Assembly: GCA_922989275.2 (NCBI GenBank)
Contig: OV277871.1
Coordinates: 5,580,001-5,644,000, forward strand
DNA length: 64,000 bases
Origin: Gari tellinella
Lineage: Eukaryota; Mollusca; Bivalvia; Cardiida; Psammobiidae
Direction: 5' to 3'
Positions 1 through 9,834 of the stretch are shown here, in pieces. Below the pieces are notes generated by a model. The model was given only the letters and a program-made list of their open reading frames with translations, was not told the origin of the DNA and did no database searches. The position numbers and the translations under genes were made by a program. Positions within the stretch are counted from its first letter, which is position 1. Each line of letters starts with the position of its first letter.

Positions 1-1
1 A

Positions 2-598
2 ACGAAGCATCACACTGATCCATGGACTGTAAGTGCCACGTATATTCGCCCTTACACCAGGTGGTCCGTCTATCTAGTCGGTATGTTAACTGGATATTGG
101 CTTGCAGCGAAAAACTTGAAAATTAAATTTGGCAGAGTAATCGCTTTGGCTGGTTGGTGTGTTGCCATATCAGTCGCCCTTGCCGTCGTGTTTGGTCAGT
201 ATTACTATTACCATCATCCAGGCACAAAAATGACCTTGACCTCAAGTGTTCTATATCAGTCTCTAGACAGAACGGCCTGGGGATTGTGCTTGTCATGGGT
301 TGTTGTTGCGTGTGTGTCGGGTAATGGCGGACCTGTGAAGAACATTTTATCGTGGGCAATATGGGCCCCGTTAGGTCGACTAACGTACGCCGCTTATTTA
401 GTTCATCCCATCATTCTGATCGTGTATTATTTCAACCTGCAGACACCATTACATTTTACTGACCTTACAGTCGTATATATCTACATTGGGAATGTGGTAA
501 TGACTTATGGAATAGCATTTGTGGTTTCCATGGCAGTGGAGGCGCCTATGATACAGCTTGAGAAGGCCATCCTGAAAATGTTTAAGAAAAGGGTTTAA
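2..598 (+). CDS. Acyltransferase-3 / NRF-6-like membrane protein, last exon (partial)
   Basis: The frame is open from base 2 to the TAA at 596-598, so the 5' part lies outside the window. The peptide starts near YIRPYTRWSVYLVGMLTGY, the pattern (aromatic-x-KPY-x-R...Y-x-x-G-x-x-x-GY) seen in the C-terminal half of NRF-6 (nose resistant to fluoxetine) proteins of the acyltransferase-3 family. Four or so hydrophobic segments follow, then LGRLTYAAYLVHPIIL, which matches the family's 'LSRLTYxxYLxH' segment, a last helix, and the end signature SMAVEAPMIQLEK (the family's 'ExPxxxLEK'). A basic tail follows. The family is thought to move acyl groups at membranes, and the animal members are poorly characterised; the substrate cannot be told from sequence. 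The last residues and stop fall in an M2 MITE end (see findings). The family call is firm; the intron boundary upstream is not visible. Confidence 0.85.
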   Translation, partial: TKHHTDPWTVSATYIRPYTRWSVYLVGMLTGYWLAAKNLKIKFGRVIALAGWCVAISVALAVVFGQYYYYHHPGTKMTLTSSVLYQSLDRTAWGLCLSWVVVACVSGNGGPVKNILSWAIWAPLGRLTYAAYLVHPIILIVYYFNLQTPLHFTDLTVVYIYIGNVVMTYGIAFVVSMAVEAPMIQLEKAILKMFKKRV

Positions 599-905
599 CC
601 CTTTCACTTTAACCCTTTCCCAAATAGACGCGCCTTTTAGCGGATATAATTTATTCATCCGCTGAAGAAAGTAGTTCCAATTTAATCAGTAATGAATATG
701 TATTATGGGGAACATTTTCTATACTATAGCACTTGATAGCTTAAAGCAGGCTGAAAGTGAAGCAGAATGCGCCCTAAGGCGCATTCTGCTTTACTTTTAA
801 CCTGCTTTAAGTAGTCACCTATCTTAAGTACTAGAAATAGGCTATCAGGTAAAGGGTTAAGTGACGCCATAAAGCGCATTTGCAAATAGTTTTGTTCCTG
901 ATGAG
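594..905 (+). repeat. M2 MITE remnant, interrupted by an M3 element
   Basis: The left end (TTTAACCCTTTCACT, 594-608) is an M2 terminus. It resumes after the M3 insertion as GTGACGCCATAAAGCGC and then TTTGCAAATAGTTTTG at 861-900, which is the M2 subterminal region and the start of core alpha. The rest of the element is lost. It overlaps the stop codon of the acyltransferase. Confidence 0.6.
609..860 (+). repeat. M3 MITE (core beta)
   Basis: Starts TTAACCCTTTCCC and ends AAAGGGTTAA. The centre (about 742-812) is a near-perfect palindrome with arms reading AAAGCAGGCTGAAAGTGAAG and GCAGAATGCGCC. It is inserted in the M2 remnant at a TTAA. It would lie in the 3' untranslated region of the acyltransferase if transcription runs on. 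Confidence 0.75.
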
Positions 906-943
906 ACATCGCATAATTAGTAATCATATCGTTCAGAGAAATT

Positions 944-1057
944 CTGTACTTGTAAACATGTTCCAATATCAAAGCACCCGGATGTCATTCAAACGTACCA
1001 ACGGCTATTATGCAATATTATGCACGTGCTGCCTGTGCAACATGTTTACAAGTACAG
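944..1057. repeat. Inverted repeat, 19-bp perfect arms
   Basis: CTGTACTTGTAAACATGTT (944-962) is exactly reverse-complemented at 1039-1057, with a 76-bp spacer. It belongs to none of the MITE families named here. Confidence 0.7.
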
Positions 1058-1059
1058 AT

Positions 1060-1867
1060 TTTGACTGACCGATATCTTAACTGATTATGCAATAATAAAA
1101 TCAGAGTAAATTTGAATTAAACTCGTTAACAAGCTCCCACAGCTTCAAGAAAACGAACGAATTCAACCACTTCAGCAGATTTCACCCGACGTCAGCGTCT
1201 CTGACGTCACTGTGCAGTTTAATTGCCACCAAAATACCATCATGACCCTCCGACATCGTAACGGTCATAATGGAAGCGTTAAAGATCAGTCAGGATCCAG
1301 CAAGCCAGCACATAAGGGTAGATACATGACGTTGACAAATTTACGTCACAAGACATTACGTCAGGCCAATGAGTTCGAACTTTTTTGAATTAGTCAGCCA
1401 AAGACGAGGACATTACACACGCCGATTTAAATCCATTTCATTTTTCAAAAATTTAGGAAACAATACCGATTTGCAACTTTTACTTTTAACCTCAACTTCA
1501 TTCAAGCGTTAACAGTGCATTTATAATTACATGAATTTTATTAAAAAAGAAGGCATCGTGTAGAGCAAATTCTTACAAACATTTTGATACCATATTTGCC
1601 TATATTTCTTTATAAAAAAGATGGAAATTTTAATTCCTGAACAAGTGCACAGTTTCTTTTTCGTGTCAGTATAGACTTTCATATAGATAATGTGTCACTA
1701 AAACTATTAATTATAGGTCTACTGTAACATAGATCTCACAGTAGATACTAATCAGGCGGAAACTAATCAGTGCAGTATTTAAACAATACAAAACACTACA
1801 GACTGCAGGAGCTTATGGCTCTGTCTTTAGTATGTATTTATCAGTAATGTGTCTATAATATCCTCTA
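1060..1867. other. Stretch without recognised gene or repeat
   Basis: No exon-like open frame, protein similarity or clear inverted repeat was seen. AT content rises after 1400. It may include downstream flank of the acyltransferase gene. Confidence 0.4.
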
Positions 1868-2119
1868 ATAACCCTTTCCCTCATAGAAGCGCCTTATAGC
1901 GCATTCAGTTTATTCATCCGCTGAAGAAAATAGTTCCAATTCAATCAGTCATGACAACATATTATAGGGAATATTTTCTATATTGTAGCACATGATAGCT
2001 TAAAGCACTCTGACAGTAAAGCAGAATGCGCCTTAGGGCGCATTCTGCTTTACTTTCAACCTGCTTAAAGTAGTCACCTATCTTCAATTCTAGAAATAGG
2101 CTATCAGGTAAAGGGATAA
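1868..2119 (+). repeat. M3 MITE (core beta)
   Basis: Left end TAACCCTTTCCC, right end AGGTAAAGGGATAA. The central palindrome (about 1998-2072) has a diverged left arm (AAAGCACTCTGACAGTAAAG) against an intact right arm, so it is an older copy than the one at 609. Confidence 0.75.
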
Positions 2120-2262
2120 TCTTGCAACCTAAAAATAGCTTAGTACAGGTTTGGCTGTAGAACAAAATTTAAATACTGTTTTCGTGATCAAGATATTTGC
2201 TCTGTTTTCTTTACTGTATGCAAATTATAATTTGTTTCGTGAAACACCTCCATGGATACAGG

Positions 2263-2490
2263 TACAGTGGAGAAAACGTAATTCTTTCCCAATAAACGCG
2301 TTTACGCTCAAACTATTATTTCCATTGCAAACAGTTTGGAGCCTTATCACACGCCGGGTAACCCGGCGTCTGATCAGGCTTCAAACTGTTTGTCACTCAG
2401 ATTAAAACAAATAATTAGAAATGTCAAAAATGGTAATTTTGTACATTTTTAGCATTGCGTTAAACGGGAAATAATAACGTTTTCTCCGTA
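2263..2490 (+). repeat. M1 MITE (core alpha)
   Basis: Begins TACAGTGGAGAAAACGT and ends ACGTTTTCTCCGTA (one-base gap in the last TIR). The core palindrome at about 2327-2400 has arms AAACAGTTTGGAGCC and GGCTTCAAACTGTTTG around CGCCGGGTAACCCGGCG. Confidence 0.75.
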
Positions 2491-2556
2491 ATCCCTCTAT
2501 TACGGCCACTTAAGTATATTAATAAGTATTATTAGGTGTTTGAGGAAGAAGGCTGC

Positions 2557-2806
2557 TTAACACTTTACTCACTGATACTTTAAATGGACAATTCCTGTTT
2601 CCATTTTAGTCTAGTTCATTTCTGACTTTTAAGGGTTGTTTTGTCAATGTTTGGCAGTATGACAAACAGTGAATACCCTGATCAGAGGGCTCCTTTAGGA
2701 GCCCTTTGATCTGGATATTCGCTGTTTGTATAGGACAAGTGAACTATTAATATATGCACTGTTTGAAATGGACGCCTCTATGCGGGACTAAGGTTCAAAG
2801 GGTTAA
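2557..2806 (+). repeat. M4 MITE
   Basis: Begins TTAACACTTTACTC and ends CAAAGGGTTAA. The central palindrome around 2662-2733 reads ACAAACAGTGAATACCCTGA then CAGAGGGCTCC and returns. It has the same outer and inner logic as core alpha (AAACAGT...TGATCAGA), with changed middle bases paired on both arms. Confidence 0.7.
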
Positions 2807-2849
2807 AGCAATGTGACAGTAAAACAGAAACGAGCTTTCTGTACGAAGG

Positions 2850-3040
2850 TAGTTCAAAAAGTGTTGATATTCGAGCAATAACATCATTACAATAAGAGCA
2901 AAATACATGTGATAAATCATTGTAGAGAACAATTATTGTGCCGTCACGGTGATGTAATGCATGACAAGATCACATTACTCAAGCGGTCACAACATGAACC
3001 TAAATGACCCCTACATGAACTACAGGACACTGGACCTTTT
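2850..3040. repeat. Diverged dispersed repeat, copy 1
   Basis: Starts near GTTCAAAAAGTGTTGATA and runs through GCATGACAAGATCACATTAC to CCTAAATGACCCCTACATGA. The same order of blocks recurs at 56410-56600. The start resembles mariner-type ends (GTTCAAAAAGTAATG), but no transposase remnant was seen, so the class is open. Confidence 0.4.
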
Positions 3041-3894
3041 TGTGTATTGTTAAGTTAATGTTTTGAACAAAGTTTGATAATAAAAATATTTTTGCGGCTT
3101 TATTATTTTGAATAAATTTATGAAACTTTCTGTCAAATAAAATGAAACAATTATGCACACACAACACTGTTTTAAATTATATTACCTTATAAAATATCAA
3201 AATATAGCTAATACTAAACACGTACTTAAAATATCATAAATTTGTTTTTACTGTTATGTATAATAGTGGTTGGTGAAAGCTCAAGCTCATTTGATTTATA
3301 AATTAAAGCCGTGAAGTAAATTTGCATGTTTTAAAATCAATATTCAAAAATGCTGATCTAGAATATCTTCATAGCTTTAAACTTTTTTCATTAGCAAAAT
3401 AAGAAATATTATTTTTCAAAAATTGAGATTTAAGACAGTTAACAATTTCATTTTTAATGAAATTTTATTTACATTAAAATTTAAACCTTATCTGATATTT
3501 CAAAAACCCTTATAGAAATTGCACTTTGTAAGACGCTTTAACGTCAATTTTACCACCGTGTTGGCAAAAAATTGCTCTTTAAAATGATATACCACACATG
3601 CATTTTGCACTTATTATAATGAAATTATTGATCCAGTATCAAAACCCTTTTAACTATCCTCGTATCGCTTTCACCTTGCTTTAAGTTGTCACCTGCCTTT
3701 TTACTAATTAGCCTTTTTTTAGCGGTCGTTGTAGAGGTGTTTCACCGTATTAATCTAACCTTTATTTACTATTAATGTCTATATTACATGAATTAACTAC
3801 TAAAAGCGTTTCATACATGTAACAACATTGAAGCTCACTTATAATGAAGTCTTCGGATCATTCGTATGTATTTCGTTATATCCAAAGTTCGTTA
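3041..3894. other. AT-rich stretch without recognised gene
   Basis: No coding signal was found. A fragment resembling the M3 right half (TTTAAGTTGTCACCTGCC) lies near 3680. Nothing else is assignable. Confidence 0.35.
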
Positions 3895-4534
3895 TATAAG
3901 GTCCCTTTTACTTTACAATGGACGTTAATTCGAGATAGGGAATACATTTTGTTTCGTTATACAGTGGAGAAAACGTTATTCTTTCCGAATAAACGCTTTT
4001 ACGCTAAAACTATTATTTCTACTGCAAACAGTTTGGAGCCAGATCAGACGCCGGGTAACCCGGCGTCTGACCAGGCTCCAAACTGTTTGCCACTATAATA
4101 AAAATGAATTGTCAGAATTGTCCAAAAGCTGTACTTTTTTACATTTAAGTGCTTCGCGTTTGCATTTCGTTTGCGTTTAAACGGGAAAGAATAACGTTTT
4201 CTCCACTGTATAATGTCCCTTTTACTTTACAATGTACGTTAATTCGAGATGGGGAATACATTTGGTTCGTTATACATGTATCCAATGTTTCGTTATATAC
4301 AATTTCGTTACAGTGGAGAAAACGTTATTCTTTCCCGTTTAAATGCAAAAGAAACACCAAACGCAAATCGCTAAAATGTACAAAATTACAATTTTTGACA
4401 TGGCTTATTATTTGTTTTAATCTGAGTGGCAAATAGTTTGGAGCCTGATAGTTTGGCTCCAATCTGTTTGCAATGGAAATAATAGTTTAGCGTAAACGCG
4501 TTTATTGGGAAAGAATAACGTTTTCTCCACTGTA
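3895..4534 (+). repeat. Local tandem duplication carrying two M1 MITEs
   Basis: The flank at 3895-3959 (CCCTTTTACTTTACAATGGA ... GTTCGTTAT) recurs at 4211-4308 with few changes, and an M1 element follows each: 3960-4210 and 4309-4534. The first M1 has a full core alpha palindrome at 4028-4091. The second has lost the middle of its palindrome. A duplication of flank plus MITE explains the pattern better than two independent insertions. Confidence 0.65.
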
Positions 4535-5453
4535 TAAGTGAACTTCATTGTTATTATTCAGTTAGTATACAAAATGTTATCACTTTGCTCGAATTTAAAT
4601 TTTGGTTTAAATGTGTAACTAACTATGTTAGAACTGGTGAATAAACACTTTATATTTGTAGCTTGCTTTTGTGCTTATTTTGGAAGGTAGACAGTCGAAC
4701 GTCATTATCTCAACACTCGCTTAAGATGTACATGTCCTCACAGCGACGTTGTAACTTTGTAATACGAGAATGTTCGACTTAATCTATGTCGAAGTAACTA
4801 AATTAAACTTTTAGATATACGAATAAATCGACGGTCGATAAGATGTCTGACTCAATATCCCTGCGTCTAGAGTTCGAATCTCACTCGAGCTAAATATTTT
4901 TCTTTGAAATGAATTTCGAAATGAATTTCTAATCCTGAACTAATATTTTCGTGTTTATATAAGCGTTTGACATACCTTTACAAATACGGTTTTTAAGACA
5001 ACGTTTGGTTTTCAGTCTTTAAAATGCAACCGAATCATTTTTCAATACTTTCGGCGTATTCGTAGTGAAGCTTTTAACTTAGAGATTTGATGTAACGAGG
5101 TTTCTGATCGAAACTGTTTGACACTGATTACATTTTTGAGTCAATTTATCTAAAAATTAAACTTGAGAAATAAATGCACACGACCATCCTTTTAGCAGAT
5201 GGCGATATGGCAGCGAAGGGGTTACCGGCCGCTTTAAGTAGCTACTATAAGTTTGCTTTCTGATATACATTTAACGAAACACTTGATATTTTTCTATAAC
5301 TGAAAAACTATTTGAGAAAATTGTATCAAATTTTCACCGTTTCAAAAGTATTCTTTCACTGTGGTATTTAATAAATTACCCAATCATAACGCGTAACGCG
5401 GCATCTGAAAAGGATCCATATAGTGTTTGCATATGACCATTGTACTTGGGGTA
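4535..5453. other. Stretch without recognised gene; possible tRNA-like B box
   Basis: No exon was found. At about 4868-4880 the sequence GAGTTCGAATCTCACTC resembles a Pol III B box, which could mark a decayed tRNA-derived SINE, but no A box or tRNA fold could be made. A decayed MITE end (GGCAGCGAAGGGGTTA) lies near 5210. Confidence 0.3.
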
Positions 5454-5941
5454 CAGTGGAGAATCTATTATTCTTTTAAGGAATAATTCGAATATTTATT
5501 GTATTCATGGAGGTATGAAAAAAAACCCTGGTCACACTGTATGAAACCGCGAAGCATCCTGCTTCATGCAGCGCTTGTGAAGAGCAGTTGGACTAAGGGA
5601 AAGTAGTCCTGACAAGGCGTGGCCTGAATTTTATTATTTTCATGGAGTTATGAAACAAAAATTATAGCCAATCACAGCTAACCAAATGTAATGAAAACAA
5701 ACAATATTAAATTATTCCCGTTTAAACGCAAACGTACGCAAACGCAAAGCGCTAAAACGTAGAAAAGAACAACTTTTGGTCAATTCTGATATTTCATGTT
5801 TATCTTGGTGGCAAACAGTTTGGAGCCTGATCAGACGCCGGGTTACCCGGCGTCTGATCTGGCTCCAAACTGTTTGCACTGCAAATAATAGTTTTAGCGT
5901 AAACGCGTTTATTGGGAAAGAATAACAGATTCTCCACTGTA
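5454..5941 (-). repeat. M1 MITE interrupted by a ~230-bp insertion
   Basis: The left TIR TACAGTGGAGAATCTATTAT (5454) breaks off at 5473, and the expected continuation CCCGTTTAAACGCAAACG resumes at 5715, flanked by ATTATTC on both sides (5467-5473 and 5711-5717). The rest, including a core alpha palindrome at 5812-5878 and the right TIR ending CTCCACTGTA, is intact. The inserted piece (5474-5710) has no terminal inverted repeat that I can see; CATGGAGKTATGAAA occurs twice in it. Confidence 0.6.
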
Positions 5942-6108
5942 AGGCAATGGGTCGGGCCCGATGGATCATCAGGGCAAGGCAGTGAAGGGGTTAAATGCAG
6001 GACAACACTCAATACAAACATCTCACGTAGAAGCGCGATAGTCATGTCCTTCATTAAACAGTCACCTGCTCATAACTAGCGGACATTTCTCCCTTCCGAA
6101 AAGGAACA

Positions 6109-6349
6109 CAGGGCTGCCATAAGTTGACATGAAAAATCCTAAGATTTTTCAAGTGCGGTTTTACGAATCGTACCTTTCCCCTATTGCCTTTTTCATGTTT
6201 TGTTGACGTGCGACTACTTAAAGCAGGCTGTAGGGAAAGCAGAATGCGCCTTTGGGCGCATTCTGCTTTACTTTCAGCCTGCTTTAAGATACCATGTACT
6301 GGGGAAAAATCCGGAGATTTAGGAAAAATCCGGAGAAATGGCAGCCCTG
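6109..6349 (+). repeat. M6 MITE (core beta) with 6-bp target duplication
   Basis: Ends CAGGGCTGCCAT and ATGGCAGCCCTG, flanked by GGAACA on both sides (6103-6108, 6350-6355). The central core beta palindrome lies at about 6216-6288. The left inner part (GTACCTTTCCCCTATTGCC ... GCGACTACTTAAAG) matches an M3 half in inverse orientation; the right inner part (ATCCGGAGATTTAGGAAAAA) does not. Confidence 0.75.
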
Positions 6350-6678
6350 GGAACACACCAGCTGTACACTTTCTTTCAAATCGCATATAGATTCAAACAT
6401 CCCCATTTCGAATTTAAGGCAAAAGTTACCTTTTAAAGCAAATAAAAGAACCATGTTTCGAATTTTCACCATCATTGAGTATATTTTATCTATCTTGAAT
6501 TCTACTTGCTTGGATATAGGAGACCAGTGGATATGTTCAAATCCAGAACTAACGGAATTAATGGTTAGTTTCAAATTTTCTTACAAAGTTTACATTTAAT
6601 CTTAGACTACAATGTATGCATGGTTATCTCTCAACTGTAAACGGATGCTATCCTATTTACATATGTTACTGTAGGGTG

Positions 6679-6931
6679 CAGAGCTGCCATAAATTGACAT
6701 GAAAAATCCTAAGATTTCCAAATTTGAATTTTTCAAGTGCGATTTTACGAATCGTACCTTTACCCCATAGCCATTTTCTTGTTTTCTTGACATGCGACTA
6801 CTTAAAGCAGGCTGTAAGTAAAGCAGAATGCGCCTTAAAGGCGTATTCTGCTTTACTTTCAGCCTGCTTTAAGTTATGTACTGGAAAAAAATCCGAAGAT
6901 TTAGGAAAAATCCGGAGAAATGGCAGCCCTG
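6679..6931 (+). repeat. M6 MITE (core beta), second copy
   Basis: Ends CAGAGCTGCCAT and ATGGCAGCCCTG. Its order is the same as the copy at 6109: an M3-like half, the palindrome at about 6804-6872, then TCCGAAGATTTAGGAAAAAT. No clean target duplication is visible, although GGGTG lies on both sides. Confidence 0.7.
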
Positions 6932-7158
6932 ACTGGGTGATCTCAACGCTGAAAGGTTATTGCTTTGCGTTACCACCAGTTATGAGACATGAATGTTGTG
7001 CAATGAAACAGATGAGTGAGAGAACTATGGTATGGAACACTGGTTCTGTAACGATGTTTGGCACATCAGTAACTTACTTCGTGGCTAACAGGCCGTGCGA
7101 TACATAACTTCTACCTATCGCTTGATTACCCATGCCATCATATAATACACTGGTTCAA

Positions 7159-7253
7159 TTGAGGCCACCAGAAGAGGGTTATAGAGGGTAAGGCGATTCA
7201 CAATCCCCTGGTGACCAGCCTAACCCTCCATAACCCTCTTCTGGTGGCCTCAA
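7159..7253. repeat. Palindrome, about 35-bp arms
   Basis: TTGAGGCCACCAGAAGAGGG at 7159 returns at the other side as CCCTCTTCTGGTGGCCTCAA, ending 7253, with further pairing (TTAYAGAGGGT) inward. It is not related to core alpha or beta. Confidence 0.7.
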
Positions 7254-8611
7254 AATCGTACAACTGTACATGTACTGATGATACCGGTATCATTTTTATT
7301 GGTTGCTTAATACAAATGACCGTAGGTTGATTATTGATGTGTTTGCAAACAGTGTTGGCCCAGGTAAGATGCCGAGTAACATTAATCAAACTGTTTGACA
7401 CCCAGTGTAGCGTAGTGCGAATTTGTAATCCATTTAGCGTTGTGTAACCCAGTTTCATGGATCTGCTTTATAATAAAACACACGTGTCTGTCTAACTTTT
7501 GGTTCCAAAACTGTTCCCAGGCACGGTATCTATCTACAAGCATTTGCACCTCTCCAAGCCCTATATCTTGGCAAGTTGCCATTTCAAGCCTTTACATTCC
7601 GCCTACAATTAGTCCGTTCTTTTTTCTCTACTCTCCAGAGCGCGCACTCTTTATACATGTATACTGTCTGTACTAGCTCGAATGAATAATTATGTGACGT
7701 CAGAGCTACGTAAGCACATTCCAGCCACGTCCTAGCAACGTAACTAGCATTTTTTTGGTTAACTCTGAATCTTAATATGGCAATCTACCCCGGCTCAGGG
7801 CCAACTATATAATTAAAGCAGGCGATTGACGTAACATCCGTTGTCATGTTATTTGCGGCGTCTGATCTGGATCCAAACTGTTCGACACTCGTATTAAGGT
7901 TTTGTTAATTTAAAAATGTATATATCTAAATTTAACAACTTTTGCAGACGACAATTTCAAAGCAGACGACTTTGCTGCAGAATAAGGGTTTATCCATTTA
8001 TGTTTAGTGTATGTGTGCTCTGTTTAACTGCTCTATTGCTGTATTGATAAACACTGCTGTGTAGTTATATAACAATCGTTTATCGTCAATGGAATATTCC
8101 AGCTACCACATAGGGAGTTGCCATCTAAATGTGTCAACGTTCGAAGGAAATAGGCGATTCATGGTGAGCTACTTTTAAGAGGCTCGTTGTCCGTTTCAAC
8201 TTCATAGTTTCATCTGCTTGACCCTTAGCCCAATAGCCTGTTTCTAGTTTTAGATGACAAGTAGCGAGTTAAAGCATGTCAAAAGTAAAGTGAATGCGCA
8301 TTCTGATCCACTTTCAGTCCGTTTCAAACTATCATCTGCTATATGTGCATGTAGAATATAGAAAATATTGTTTTCTGGTGCATATTCATGGCTGTATAAA
8401 GTGGGACTATTTTCTTCCGTTGAAGAATAAGTAAAAGGAATAAAAGGGCATGCATATGATGGAGTAATGGATTAAATAGGCTTCATGTGCATGTTGTTGT
8501 TAAATCTAAATTGAAATGTTTGGCATTATACATGTAACAGAACTTATACGCAATATTGATAAGAGCGTCATACAATTTTAGCCTGATTACGCCTCGTGTT
8601 AATCAGTATCT
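7254..8611. other. Gene-free stretch with decayed MITE pieces
   Basis: A decayed core alpha lies at 7341-7403 (TTTGCAAACAGTGTTGGCCC ... AAACTGTTTGACA). A right half of M2 lies at 7856-7985 (GCGGCGTCTGATCTGGATCC, then GCAGACGACAATTTC). A decayed M3 copy lies at 8215-8460 (ACCCTTAGCCCAATAGCCTG, TTAAAGCATGTCAAAAGTAA). No coding region was supported. Confidence 0.4.
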
Positions 8612-9797
8612 GGGGCCCGTTCGTAAAACTTCGTACATTTTTATTTATTTATTTCTCTTCAGTGTACAATACATCAGTAATAACATAACATACCAATAAT
8701 CACTTAGTACACTACCACTCTATTCAGAGTTATAAGAGACTATAATCAAGCAACTTTAAAACAGTATATCAACTATCATACACATAAGATTAGATAGAGT
8801 TGAATTTAAACTTTTTAGTAGCAATCTGCAAGAACTATACTGAAAAGACACATGTAGAATATGACCTGAGACTAAAACAGGTCATATGTGTCTTCTCAAT
8901 ACAATTCATGACACATTAACTAAACTGAATCCAAATATCACATATATATCATTGCACCACTCATTTAGGGAAAGCTTGGGCAACTGGTCCATGTGAACAT
9001 CAGTTAGTCCCATGCTCAGGCCAAATGAGTTATTTCCCTTGGATCAAGCAATTCTCCACCATTAAAACACCATATCAACTATCATACACATAAGATTAGA
9101 TAGAGTTGAATTTAAACTTTTTAGTAGCAATCTGCAAGAACTATACTGAAAAGACACATGTAGAATATGACCTGAGACTAAAACAGGTCATATGTGTCTT
9201 CTCAATACAATTCATGACACATTAACTAAACTAAATCCAAATATCACATTTATATCATTGCACCACTCATTTAGGGAAAGCTTGGGCAACTGGTCCATGT
9301 GAACATCAGTTAGTCCCATACTCAGGCCAAATGAGTTATTTCCCTTGGATCAAGCCATTCTCCATCATTAAAACATCATACACATAAGATAGAGTTGAAA
9401 ATGAATTGCAATCTGAAAGAACTATACTGAAAAGACACATGTAGAAAATGACCCGAGACTAAACCAGATCATATGTGTCTTCTCAATACAATTCATGACC
9501 CATTAACTAAACTGAATTCAAATATCACATATATATTATTGCACCACTCATTTAGGGAAAGCATGAGCAACATCAGTTAGTCCCATGTACGACGTATGTG
9601 TACGACAAAAACGGTCGTAAGTCAAAACTTTAAAATACATTTAATTTCTGATTTCTCTATCTAATCATGTCTTGTGACATCTCTTTCCAAAGAGATGTCA
9701 CAAAACAGGATTAGATGGAGAAATAAATAATAATTGAGACTTTTATAATCTGACTTACGACAACATTTGTCGTGCGAAGTTTTATGAAACGGGCCCC
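8612..9797 (+). repeat. M5 element containing a ~300-bp tandem array
   Basis: The outer ends GGGGCCCGTTCGTAAAAC and TTTTATGAAACGGGCCCC are M5 termini, and the right 200 bp match the other M5 copies. Near the left end, after ACTTCGTAC, about 940 bp are inserted (8638-9590), ending where GTACGACAAAAACGGTCGT resumes M5. Most of the insert is the tandem array listed separately. Confidence 0.6.
8756..9590 (+). repeat. Tandem array, period about 300-310 bp, ~2.7 units
   Basis: The start ATCAACTATCATACACATAA occurs at about 8767 and 9074, and a shortened third start occurs at 9375. Units 1 and 2 are nearly identical over 300 bp; unit 3 has small deletions. Each unit has a hairpin: GACACATGTAGAATATGACC pairs with GGTCATATGTGTC. 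Confidence 0.75.
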
Positions 9798-9834
9798 TGG
9801 TCCCGATTCACACTGTTCATAAACCCCAGCGATG

